A stretch of 64,000 nt of DNA from contig DJPH01000044.1 in assembly GCA_002439755.1 (NCBI GenBank), positions 12,372-76,371 on the forward strand, read 5' to 3'. This DNA comes from Prevotellaceae bacterium UBA6417. GTDB taxonomy: Bacteria; Bacteroidota; Bacteroidia; Bacteroidales; Bacteroidaceae. Positions 36,372-44,705 of the stretch are shown piece after piece; position 1 is the stretch's first letter, and the number at the start of each line of letters is the position of its first letter. The notes under the pieces were generated by a model that did not search any database, had not been told where the DNA came from, and saw only the letters and a program-made list of their open reading frames with translations. A program made the position numbers and the translations under genes.

Positions 36372-36902
36372 CTATTCTTCCATTTCTTGCATGAACATCA
36401 CATCGTGCAAGGCTCTCATGACGCAGGGAATGCGCTGCCCCCAGTAGTGGGGAAACTGTTCCATCGTCAAAGCCAGCGACGCTTCCATGGTTTCCTCGTA
36501 GCCCTGCCTGAAAATGCCGACAAAGTTGCGCAAATCCTGGTAGATGTCGGCCAAATCTTCCGAGATGGTCTTGCGTATGGGCTTGTCGCTGTATTTCATA
36601 TCCTCCACGAAGACGTCCAGATAGTCGTCGTGGCTGCCCATGACGGCCGCCACGTTTGAAAGCACATAGTTATAGTCTTCTTCGGTTACCAATTGCTCCA
36701 CATCGCCGCCCGCTTCATATTCCTTGCCGGTCAGAAGCATGGCCTTTACATACAACAGTGGCAGTATCTTGAGCATGGCAGGGACAAATGTGCCGATGTC
36801 GCCGTCCTGCACTTGCTCAAGGCGCACACAATATTCTGTTGCAACCGTAACAAATTCGATGATATCCTGTGAATAGATTCCGCTGTCTGTCTGTTCTGTC
36901 AT
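36372..36902 (-). CDS. DUF5063 protein
   Basis: A 176-residue, acidic, mainly helical cytoplasmic protein matching the DUF5063 family of Bacteroidetes (IIEFVTVATEYC near the N-terminus, then ILPLLYVKAMLL and VAAVMGSHDDYLDVF). The ATG at 36902 is preferred. The 31 extra codons of the longer frame cross the promoter element at 36957-36964. No function is known. It is first in a unit with the exonuclease and rlmI. Confidence 0.78.
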   Translation of the reverse strand: MTEQTDSGIYSQDIIEFVTVATEYCVRLEQVQDGDIGTFVPAMLKILPLLYVKAMLLTGKEYEAGGDVEQLVTEEDYNYVLSNVAAVMGSHDDYLDVFVEDMKYSDKPIRKTISEDLADIYQDLRNFVGIFRQGYEETMEASLALTMEQFPHYWGQRIPCVMRALHDVMFMQEMEE

Positions 36903-36956
36903 TGTCTGGATTGACGTTAAAGCTCTCTCTGAGCAGGTCTTCTTTAAATCGAAGTG

Positions 36957-36964
36957 CAAAGGTA
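36957..36964 (-). promoter_or_regulatory. Probable promoter -7 element for DUF5063-exonuclease-rlmI
   Basis: Minus-strand TACCTTTG fits TAnnTTTG. It would start transcription near 36950. No clear TTG lies at the usual spacing. Confidence 0.5.
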
Positions 36965-37008
36965 ATAAAAAGAACCATCTCGTTGCGGCTTTCAATCATT
37001 ATAAGTCG

Positions 37009-37016
37009 TAACTTTG
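37009..37016 (+). promoter_or_regulatory. Probable promoter -7 element for mltG
   Basis: Plus-strand TAACTTTG ends 19 bases before the mltG ATG. A TTG lies 23 bases upstream of it, slightly beyond the usual spacing. Confidence 0.5.
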
Positions 37017-37035
37017 CAATATAAAAAACCGAAGA

Positions 37036-38067
37036 ATGTCATTGCAAATGATGAAAAAGAAAATACTTATTGCTTCCGTGGCCGGTTTCCTGGTATTGGC
37101 AGCAGCCGTATGGGCGTTGTTTTTCTCTGCCATGTCGTCGGGTGCCACGAGCGTTTTTGTCGACATTGATGAAGACGACAACATCGATTCCGTGTTGGCC
37201 AAGGTCGGCAATGCCACCCATGCCGGAATGCAGCTGAAAGCCTTCAAAGCCCTGGCCTCCGTCACCGGTTATGCCGGAAACATACGCACGGGCCATTACG
37301 AAATTACGCCCTCGACAGGTTGTCTCCGTCTCTTGCGCAACATGAAAAACGGCTTGCAAAAACCCATCAGAATCACGATACCCACGGTCAGGACCAACGA
37401 AAGACTGGCCGCCGAATTGGGAAAAAGGCTCATGCTCGATTCTACCGACTTCATAGAACTGTTCAAGGACTCGTCGCGATGCGCAGAATACGGATGCGAC
37501 ACGTTCAGCATCATGGGATTGTTTATTCCCAATACGTACGAAATGTATTGGAACATACCCTTGGACAGATTCATGCTCAGGATAAAGAAAGAATCTACCG
37601 CCTTTTGGACTCCTGAACGTCTTAAAAAGGCCGAGGCTTCGTCTCTTACGCCGCTACAGGTTGTCACCCTCGCTTCGATTATCGACGAAGAGACGGCCAA
37701 CAACGCCGAAAAGCCCGACATTGCCGCCATGTACCTTAACCGCCTGCGCAAAGGCATGCCGTTGCAGGCCGATCCCACCATTAAGTTTGCCACCCGGCAG
37801 TTTCAGTTGCGCAGAATATATCACAACATGCTTTTTGTAAAGAGCCCCTACAACACTTATAAGAACACAGGCCTTCCGCCCGGCCCGATACGCATACCTT
37901 CGGTGGCAGGAATCGACGCTGTGCTGAACAACAGGCAGCACGACTACCTTTACATGTGTGCCAAGGAGGATTTTTCGGGCACCCATCGCTTTGCGCGCAC
38001 CTACGGCGAGCATCTGACCAACGCCAAACGCTATACCGACGCTCTCAACCGGCGGGGCATCAAATAG
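37036..38067 (+). CDS. mltG: Endolytic murein transglycosylase
   Basis: A 343-residue inner-membrane enzyme that cuts nascent glycan strands and so sets their length. One transmembrane helix (about 8-32) precedes a YceG/LysM-like region and the catalytic domain. Motifs IPNTYEMYW and LQADPTIKFA and the C-terminal GLPPGPIRIPS match MltG. At the catalytic glutamate position the sequence is ASIIDEET (213-220), with Asp217 where E. coli has Glu218 and Glu in the next position. Whether this still works is unclear. It is convergent with malQ, 18 bases apart. Confidence 0.92.
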   Translation: MSLQMMKKKILIASVAGFLVLAAAVWALFFSAMSSGATSVFVDIDEDDNIDSVLAKVGNATHAGMQLKAFKALASVTGYAGNIRTGHYEITPSTGCLRLLRNMKNGLQKPIRITIPTVRTNERLAAELGKRLMLDSTDFIELFKDSSRCAEYGCDTFSIMGLFIPNTYEMYWNIPLDRFMLRIKKESTAFWTPERLKKAEASSLTPLQVVTLASIIDEETANNAEKPDIAAMYLNRLRKGMPLQADPTIKFATRQFQLRRIYHNMLFVKSPYNTYKNTGLPPGPIRIPSVAGIDAVLNNRQHDYLYMCAKEDFSGTHRFARTYGEHLTNAKRYTDALNRRGIK

Positions 38068-38085
38068 GCTTCGGGCTTTGGGCGT

Positions 38086-40605
38086 TTAAGCCCTGCCGCT
38101 CCTTGCAAGCAATGTCTTTATTGCGCCCGTAAAGGAGGCATCGGCTTCCAGGTCTTCCAGAAACAGATGCATGCGGTAGCGCCAATAATGGTGAGGGTCG
38201 GCCGGATTATTGATTTGCTCGCTTTCCAAATCGTTGTTGCGCAGACGTTCATCCATCGACAACCAATCCTGAAGCGCAATTACGCAAAGCAATGATGGCG
38301 AGTTGAGGTGGCGAAGCAATATCTCGGCGCAAAGAGTCGCAGGCATTTCTTGGGGTGCTTTTCCCGTGTGGCGTAGCACTTGCGTATAGTATTCCTGTGC
38401 CGCAGCGGCATTCCGCTGCCACCACAGACGCAAAGGCGGCATGTCGTGTGTCGTGATGGTGTCGACCGACAGCAGCGGATTGGAATCTACATCGGCAAAA
38501 CGTTTCCATGAATATTTAGGCATGCTCTCCACTTCCAACGAAAGGATGTGCAGACTGTCGAGCACCTTGCGCATGCAGGCGGGTATCATGCCCAAATCTT
38601 CGGCACAGGGCAGCATGTTGGTGGCCTCAGTAAGCAGCGACAGCTTGTCAATGGCACCGCGCGCCCAAAAATCGTCGTGACGGTGAAAGAAGAAATCATC
38701 GTAAATGCGGTTGTAGGCCTCTTTGTCGCCCTTTGTCAGCCGGCTGTAGGCCGCAGTGGCCTTTCCGCCGATGTTGGGATGGTATTTTCCGGCCGTGTGA
38801 GCATCTTCAAAAAACAATTGTTCTTTCAGCACTTCTTCGTCAGCATTTGCCGCGTGACCGGGCTGCCGCACCGGCAGGCTTGCCTTGAAGCCGGCAGCCC
38901 TTATTTCTTCGTCGCTCAGCGGCAATGCCGGATTGAAATGGCCTGTCATGCCAGAGCGGTAAGGAAACGGTATTTCCCAGATGCGGAAAAAGCCCAAAAC
39001 GTGATCTATGCGGTAGGCGTCGAAAAAGTCGGCCATGTAGCGCAGGCGGTCTTGCCACCAGCGTCCGCCGTCCTTGAGTATTTCCTGCCAGTTATAGGTG
39101 GGGAAGCCCCAGTTCTGGCCGTCGGCCGAAAAGTAGTCGGGCGGTGCGCCGGCCTGTCCGTCAAAGTTGAAAATCGCTGGGTTTGCCCATGCCGTGGCAC
39201 TGTCGCGGCTCACACCGATGGGGATATCGCCTTTCAGCACAACCTTTTTCCGTCGGGCGTGAGCGTGTACTTCCGAAAGCTGTTCATATAATACAAATTG
39301 CAGAAAGGCATAGTAGCGCACTTCGTCCATTCTGTTTTCTTGTTCGAGCCATTGCCTTATCTCCGCTTTATTGTAGCGGCTGAAGCGCGGCCAATGCCTG
39401 AAATCGGATGTGCCGTAGAGCTGCTGGAAAAAGCGGAAATAGCAATACGGACGCAGCCATTCCTGCCGGGCCGCCACAAAGTCAGCATATTCGGCCGATG
39501 CCTCGACGGCGAGTCCTTCCTGAAGATAATAGGCTTGCAGATAGGCGTTTTTGGCGCGGTTAACTTTTTCATAATCAACGGAGGGTTGCCTGTTGAGCTC
39601 TTCAAACTCTTTTTGGAATGCGCTATACAGTTTTTTGTCTTTCAATGGTTTCAGCCACCTTAGGCAGACATACATGGGATGAAGCGCAAAGACAGAAATG
39701 CCGTTGTAGGGATATGAATCGGCCCAAGTGCCCGAGCGGCTCGTATCGTTGACGGGCAATATCTGAACCACATGCAGCCCGGTTGCTGCCGCTATGTCTA
39801 TCATCTTGTGCAAATCGCCGAAGTCGCCTACCCCACAGCTCTTGCAGCTCCGCAAGGAGAACACAGGAACCACCAGGCCGGCTGTGCGTCCCGGGCATGG
39901 TTCGAAACGTAAGGGCGACTGCTCGATGACTAAGTTGTCATGGCTGTCACATGAAAGGATGCGGCGGTTGTCGCCGGCTTCCCAGACGGTCTCAAGCGTC
40001 TTTTCGTCTTGCAGCACAAACTTGTATTCCATGGGGAAAACCAGTTTGTCGGCATCTATACCTACTTGCATACTGTAGTGTCCTGTGCACTTGACCGGTA
40101 ATGCGTTCGAGGGGTTCCAGTTGCCGAGTAAGCCGGAGTTGCCCACCAGCAGCAGGCGTTGGCCTTGGTGCGGCACAAACTCGGGCACAATCAGATAGAG
40201 CTTGTGCCGGCTTTCGTCTGTATCGGCGAGCTCAATGGAGGCATTGTCTTCGCAGGCAAACAGGCAGTCTTTATAGGCCGAGGAATATAGATAGGAGTTG
40301 CTTCCGGCCGTTATCCACCGGCAATGCAGGGCTGTGCTGCCCTGCGGCATTATCTTGCAGCGATGTAATGCATTGCGCGCTTCGCTGTCGATGGTCTGCC
40401 CGTTGTCTTCCACGTGAAAGCGGAAGTGCAGACAAGCGCTGTCGTCGCTGTTCAGACACACGGCACATTGCCAAATGCGCCCATCGGATGTGACCATGGG
40501 AATACAGGTGCTTTCGTTATTGGCATCTTCGGGTAGATACAAGTCAAGGCATACTTGCGAATGGCCGTTGGTGATGTATTCGATAAAGAAGTTCAATGTC
40601 GTCAT
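38086..40605 (-). CDS. malQ: 4-alpha-glucanotransferase with N-terminal starch-binding domains
   Basis: An 839-residue GH77 amylomaltase of the DPE2-like type, which transfers glucan segments between maltodextrins. Residues about 1-105 and 130-235 look like two CBM20-type modules (VGNSGLLGNWNPSNALP in the second). The GH77 domain follows with GDIPIGVSRDSAT, NWGFPTYNW, YRIDHVLGFFRIW (nucleophile Asp), CAEDLGMIP (acid/base Glu) and THDMPPLRLWW. There is no signal peptide, so it acts in the cytoplasm. It starts 22 bases after the GH25 gene. Confidence 0.94.
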   Translation of the reverse strand: MTTLNFFIEYITNGHSQVCLDLYLPEDANNESTCIPMVTSDGRIWQCAVCLNSDDSACLHFRFHVEDNGQTIDSEARNALHRCKIMPQGSTALHCRWITAGSNSYLYSSAYKDCLFACEDNASIELADTDESRHKLYLIVPEFVPHQGQRLLLVGNSGLLGNWNPSNALPVKCTGHYSMQVGIDADKLVFPMEYKFVLQDEKTLETVWEAGDNRRILSCDSHDNLVIEQSPLRFEPCPGRTAGLVVPVFSLRSCKSCGVGDFGDLHKMIDIAAATGLHVVQILPVNDTSRSGTWADSYPYNGISVFALHPMYVCLRWLKPLKDKKLYSAFQKEFEELNRQPSVDYEKVNRAKNAYLQAYYLQEGLAVEASAEYADFVAARQEWLRPYCYFRFFQQLYGTSDFRHWPRFSRYNKAEIRQWLEQENRMDEVRYYAFLQFVLYEQLSEVHAHARRKKVVLKGDIPIGVSRDSATAWANPAIFNFDGQAGAPPDYFSADGQNWGFPTYNWQEILKDGGRWWQDRLRYMADFFDAYRIDHVLGFFRIWEIPFPYRSGMTGHFNPALPLSDEEIRAAGFKASLPVRQPGHAANADEEVLKEQLFFEDAHTAGKYHPNIGGKATAAYSRLTKGDKEAYNRIYDDFFFHRHDDFWARGAIDKLSLLTEATNMLPCAEDLGMIPACMRKVLDSLHILSLEVESMPKYSWKRFADVDSNPLLSVDTITTHDMPPLRLWWQRNAAAAQEYYTQVLRHTGKAPQEMPATLCAEILLRHLNSPSLLCVIALQDWLSMDERLRNNDLESEQINNPADPHHYWRYRMHLFLEDLEADASFTGAIKTLLARSGRA

Positions 40606-40627
40606 AAAGCAGGTATTTGTCGTTGCT

Positions 40628-41443
40628 TCACTTGTAGCGGATGTCTTTCAGTGAGAATCCCTCCATCATTATGCTGCGGTCCACATTGCCGTCTACACCC
40701 GGCACGTCGCCATGCGAGGTATATTGCCAGATGACGTATTTGCGCCCGTCCGAAAGTTCGGGCTGCGCGTCGCGATAGAAGGCTATCATCAACGGATATT
40801 CGTCGAGCCCTGCACCGGCAAAGTGCTTGTTGTAGAAATTCACAAATGTATAGAGCATGGGCTTGCGCCCGTAATAGGCCGTCAGGCGTTCCAGAAATAT
40901 TTTGAGGCGTCTCACCAATTCGGCCGAGCGGCATCCGTTGGTATGCTCTACGTCTACGATGGGAATCAAGTCCTGCATGTCTTTCTTGACGGTCGATGTC
41001 ATGTTGTTAAACTGCTCGTCGAGCGAGATGTGGGCGCGGAAGAAATGATAGCTGCCCACTTTCAGACCGGCTTTCCGTGCTTCGCGTATGTTGTATTCAT
41101 AGGTGTCATCAACGAGGCTCGCGCCCTCGGTGGCTTTCATGTAGGCATAGCCTATCTGGCCGTCCTTGGCCACCGATTTCCAGTCTATTTCGTGCTGGTA
41201 GTGCGACACATCAATGCCTTCCTTGAACCTCAGGTCCACAAAGTTGGGGCTTTCGGCTTCGGGCTGGTCGGGCAGGCTTTTCTGCACCCTGCTGGCATGT
41301 ACCATGGCGTCGGGTTCGGGCGTCACAATGACCGGGCCTTTCTTTTTTATCACTTTGTCTTTTGCCGCAATGCCCGTGGTGCAGCAGCACAGCAGGCACA
41401 AAAGCCATATTATGTACGTTCGTCTTGTCGAATCGTCAATCAC
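40628..41443 (-). CDS. Second GH25 lysozyme, exported
   Basis: A GH25 muramidase of about 271 residues. Catalytic motifs GIDVSHYQH and IPIVDVEHT are present, with YMKATEGASL and GSYHFFRA between. The N-terminal RRTYIIWLLCLLCCCTTG is a signal or anchor segment with several possible lipobox cysteines. The start is uncertain. A frame with ATG at 41524 exists, but its first 27 codons span a likely promoter element, so the GTG at 41443 is preferred. It lies 22 bases upstream of malQ; the two functions are not obviously linked. It differs from the GH25 at 8379-9260 in length and anchor. Confidence 0.82.
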   Translation of the reverse strand: MIDDSTRRTYIIWLLCLLCCCTTGIAAKDKVIKKKGPVIVTPEPDAMVHASRVQKSLPDQPEAESPNFVDLRFKEGIDVSHYQHEIDWKSVAKDGQIGYAYMKATEGASLVDDTYEYNIREARKAGLKVGSYHFFRAHISLDEQFNNMTSTVKKDMQDLIPIVDVEHTNGCRSAELVRRLKIFLERLTAYYGRKPMLYTFVNFYNKHFAGAGLDEYPLMIAFYRDAQPELSDGRKYVIWQYTSHGDVPGVDGNVDRSIMMEGFSLKDIRYK

Positions 41444-41475
41444 TGTTACGGATGTTTTCTTTCTTGTTGATAGGG

Positions 41476-41483
41476 CAAATATA
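41476..41483 (-). promoter_or_regulatory. Probable promoter -7 element for GH25-malQ
   Basis: Minus-strand TATATTTG fits TAnnTTTG. A TTTG lies 23 bases upstream. It implies a transcript start near 41469, which favours the GTG start at 41443. Confidence 0.45.
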
Positions 41484-41545
41484 CGATTTTGCGGCCTAAA
41501 TCCATACAAAAAAGATTTAAACAAACAACGGCCGTTTTAAAAGTG

Positions 41546-43225
41546 TCACTTTTTTTCTTTGCCGTTAATGCGGATGTTGCGGCAGTTCTCTATTTTCACC
41601 TCATCGGCAGTGGTTGTCAGGTTGTTGCTGATGTCTACGTTTTCGGCATCTTGCAGGAGGATGGCAAACGGCTGATAGGAGTCAAACAGGTTATTGCGGA
41701 TGATGATGTTGCGGTTGACGTGGGGCGGCGTTGCCGTTGCCTCGGTCGACACCATGACACACGAGGCCGTCGACGGGTTGCCCTCTTCGCCGCAATGGGA
41801 TATGTAGTTGTTTTCTATCAGAGCTGATTCTACGGGGCCGCCTTCGCGCCAACTCAGTTCGGCTCCCAGTTTGATGGCTGTCAGGGTGGTCTGTTCAATC
41901 CTGTTGCCCGAAACAACGGAGTGAGGCACTTTCAGCAGAAAGGCACGTGCGCTGTGATAATATACCGTATTATTGAGGATGCTTACATGTGGAAAACGTG
42001 TGTGGTTCAGCATGTAGCAGCTGTCGGCCAGTCCTGCGCTCACCGCACGGTCGAGTGTGACGATAACTTGCCATTTTACGGTCGAGGTGTCGACGCCTTT
42101 CACCTTGAAACGCCCTTTTATGGCCATGTTGCGGCGGTCTACGGCAACGAGGGTGTCGCCTATCGAAGGATAGTCGAGCGATTGGGCGTGAAGGTCGGCG
42201 TTTTCGACCTTGATTTCGATGCGTTTGTCCGAATCGGACTGAGGGTAGATGCTGTAATAGTAGTTGTGCACGTTGGTACAGTCGTCGCCATTGCCCTTGA
42301 ATGTGCTGTTACAGATGGTGAGTGTGCCCGAGCAGGAGGTGAAATGGGTGGCATCTGTGTTGGTCGAACTGTAGCGTCCCCGTTCGGGTACCACTTTCAG
42401 GCCGTCAATCAGGATGTTGCGTGTGAGATGGCCCACAATACCCATGCCCGGAAAGCTCATGATGGTGACATTGCGCACGGTCATGTCTTTCGACTCCTTC
42501 AGCATGATGCAAGGCCGGTAATGGCCGCCGTAACGTATGATGACAAAGTCGCCTACGGGCGGACGGGCATCGGATTGTACGCGTATCAGGCCGGGACGCA
42601 CCAGTTGCATGTCGCCCGTGTTGGCATAGTAGAAACGCTGCTTCGACATGCTGTAGAAATGTACGCGTCCCTGCACCACATTGTCTATGTAGCGGTACAG
42701 ATCAGGGTCGTATTCCATGTCAAACGACGACTCGCCGACGGCCGTGATGCGCGCCTCGGTGGCGGCCGGCCGCTTGTAGGTGATGCTCAGACCGTCGACT
42801 ACCACATTGCGTGCTTTCGTGAACGACAGCACTTCCATCCAGCCCTCGACACGCAGCAGGGCTCCTGCGGCACGTATCGTGAGGTCGCGGCACAAGCTGA
42901 AGTCAAGTCCTTTTACATAAGGCTTTTGGGGAACGAACAGGCGGTGCTGCACTTCCAGACCGCGTCCCAGTTCGCCGTTGATGGCACGGCGCTCGATGTC
43001 GGCAGCCGTGGAGTCGCTGAAATCATAGGTGCCGGGAGGAAAAACGAGCGTTGTGCCGCGGTGCTCACGGCAATATTTGGCAGCCGCTCTCAGAGCTTCG
43101 GCATCGTTGAGCCCGTCGTCGGGACGCGCACCGAAATCGGTTACGGATACTTCGTGACCGCGGCCGAAAGCGGCTGTGGTCGATATAATGGAAACGGTGA
43201 TAAATGACAATAAGAATCTTTTCAT
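41546..43225 (-). CDS. Secreted right-handed beta-helix protein, GH110-like
   Basis: A 559-residue protein with a signal peptide (MKRFLLSFITVSIISTTAAFG). The entry SVTDFGARPDDGLNDAEALRAA is the usual start of pectate-lyase/GH28-type parallel beta-helices, followed by many short strand repeats (NVVVDGLSI, NILIDGLKV, SALIENNYIS). The block NTDATHFTSCSG, then GNGDDCTNVH (about 290-320) resembles the active region of GH110 alpha-1,3-galactosidases, which remove terminal galactose from blood-group-B-like glycans. Family placement at that level is inference from the motif. It appears to be a single-gene unit. Confidence 0.75.
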   Translation of the reverse strand: MKRFLLSFITVSIISTTAAFGRGHEVSVTDFGARPDDGLNDAEALRAAAKYCREHRGTTLVFPPGTYDFSDSTAADIERRAINGELGRGLEVQHRLFVPQKPYVKGLDFSLCRDLTIRAAGALLRVEGWMEVLSFTKARNVVVDGLSITYKRPAATEARITAVGESSFDMEYDPDLYRYIDNVVQGRVHFYSMSKQRFYYANTGDMQLVRPGLIRVQSDARPPVGDFVIIRYGGHYRPCIMLKESKDMTVRNVTIMSFPGMGIVGHLTRNILIDGLKVVPERGRYSSTNTDATHFTSCSGTLTICNSTFKGNGDDCTNVHNYYYSIYPQSDSDKRIEIKVENADLHAQSLDYPSIGDTLVAVDRRNMAIKGRFKVKGVDTSTVKWQVIVTLDRAVSAGLADSCYMLNHTRFPHVSILNNTVYYHSARAFLLKVPHSVVSGNRIEQTTLTAIKLGAELSWREGGPVESALIENNYISHCGEEGNPSTASCVMVSTEATATPPHVNRNIIIRNNLFDSYQPFAILLQDAENVDISNNLTTTADEVKIENCRNIRINGKEKK

Positions 43226-43248
43226 GGCAAATGAATGATGTTAAAGTG

Positions 43249-43256
43249 CAAAGATA
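43249..43256 (-). promoter_or_regulatory. Probable promoter -7 element for the beta-helix gene
   Basis: Minus-strand TATCTTTG fits TAnnTTTG, 24 bases before the ATG. No clear -33 element. Confidence 0.45.
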
Positions 43257-43322
43257 AGCCTTTTTCGAGAGAAAATCTGCTGTGCTGCGCGTGAAAAAGA
43301 CTGTCTGAGTGCGAAAACAGGC

Positions 43323-44684
43323 TCAATGTGCCGGATTCTTTATTTCTTGCCGGAAAAGTCGCACGGCTTCTTCTATAATGCGCGACGCTCCCTGTATGCC
43401 TACGCTCGAAGCATCTACAACAAGATGGTAGTTGCGTGCATCGCTCCAGCGCCGGCCGGAATATTGCAGGCAATGATTGGCACGTCCGCGGTTTACCTGT
43501 TCGATACGCTCCTTTGCCGCTTTTTCGTCCAGATGGTAGCGGTGGCAGACGCGACCGACGGCAAATTCTTCGCTGCTTGTGACAAATACATGGAATGCGT
43601 TGGGATTGTCGCGGAGTATGTAGTCGGCCAACCGGCCTACAATGACACACGGACCTTCTGACGCCAGTTCGCGGATGGTGCGGCTTTGCGATACGAAAAT
43701 GGCGTCATCGTGGTTGGGATTCATGGACGACGGTATGCTTTTGTCCGTAAAGATGAGTTCCCAAAGCTTGGCAGTCGAGATGTTCTGCTCGTTTTCCGCC
43801 ACGTATTCCGTACTGAACCCGAGTTCGTGAGCTGTTTGGTCAATCAGTTTGCGGTCGTAGAGCTTTACGCCCAGGCTATGGGCAAGTTTTTCTGCTATGG
43901 CATGTCCGCCGCTGCCGTATTCGCGGCTTATCGTGACCACCGGATGGTAAACCGGCGACGGGTGCTCCGAAGAATGGCCGGCGGTTGAATCGCCAAGCAT
44001 GCGGTCGAGCCATGAAAGATGCGGGTTGAACTGCCTCACCATGAACCCTACGAAGAACATGGAGACCAATGTTCCAATTCCTACCATATCCCAGTGCCAG
44101 CTTTTTGTCGCCACGAGCATGATGGCGGCTCCTATGCATACCAAACCTGTGTCGGAGCATATCTTTACCTTGCCGAAATCGCGTTTCAGCACTTTGGCAA
44201 TGGCCAATGGAAAGCCTTCGCCGGCCAGCATCAGCACATCGCAATGAACTTCGCAGGCTATTCCGTAGGCAAGGATGGCACCGCCTGCCAGAAGTTCTAT
44301 GAAGCGCAGCGGCCAGGCCACATAGAGCGGCCAGTCGGCCGGTACTTGCAGAAACGATGTGAGCCACATGGTCAAATCGGTGTACCAGCCAAAAAGAAAG
44401 CTCACCAATATCTGCAAAAGCTGAATCTTCTCGTAGTTGCGCCGCAATAAGAGAATTTGGGCTAAGATGAAGAAAATGTGCATGCACATCACATAGCTTC
44501 CCATCGTCCACGCTCCGGGAAGGAGGCTGAGCACGTAGGGCGGACACGAGATGGGCGACGAACCTAAATTGGCACGGATAGAAAGCGATGTGCCGAACGC
44601 AATGACAAAAAGCACGGCCGTAAAAGCTACGTATCGTCGTAGCAGTTCGGCCGCGCTTCTATGTCTATATGATTTTGTTGTCAA
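43323..44684 (-). CDS. Fusion of YitT/YczE-like membrane protein and cytidylate-kinase-like domain
   Basis: A 453-residue protein in two parts. Residues about 15-215 have five or six hydrophobic segments with SIRANLGSSPISCPPYVLS, typical of YczE/YitT-like membrane proteins. Residues about 245-450 are soluble and match the cytidylate-kinase-like family: VVTISREYGSGGHAIAEKLA (P-loop region), YDRKLIDQTA, CVIVGRLADYIL and FVTSSEEFAVGRV. The arrangement places a nucleotide-kinase-like domain on the cytoplasmic face of a transporter-like domain. The substrate is unknown. It follows the DUF5723 gene by 21 bases. Confidence 0.82.
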   Translation of the reverse strand: MTTKSYRHRSAAELLRRYVAFTAVLFVIAFGTSLSIRANLGSSPISCPPYVLSLLPGAWTMGSYVMCMHIFFILAQILLLRRNYEKIQLLQILVSFLFGWYTDLTMWLTSFLQVPADWPLYVAWPLRFIELLAGGAILAYGIACEVHCDVLMLAGEGFPLAIAKVLKRDFGKVKICSDTGLVCIGAAIMLVATKSWHWDMVGIGTLVSMFFVGFMVRQFNPHLSWLDRMLGDSTAGHSSEHPSPVYHPVVTISREYGSGGHAIAEKLAHSLGVKLYDRKLIDQTAHELGFSTEYVAENEQNISTAKLWELIFTDKSIPSSMNPNHDDAIFVSQSRTIRELASEGPCVIVGRLADYILRDNPNAFHVFVTSSEEFAVGRVCHRYHLDEKAAKERIEQVNRGRANHCLQYSGRRWSDARNYHLVVDASSVGIQGASRIIEEAVRLFRQEIKNPAH

Positions 44685-44705
44685 TTATGTCTGTTTGCTC
44701 CGTAT

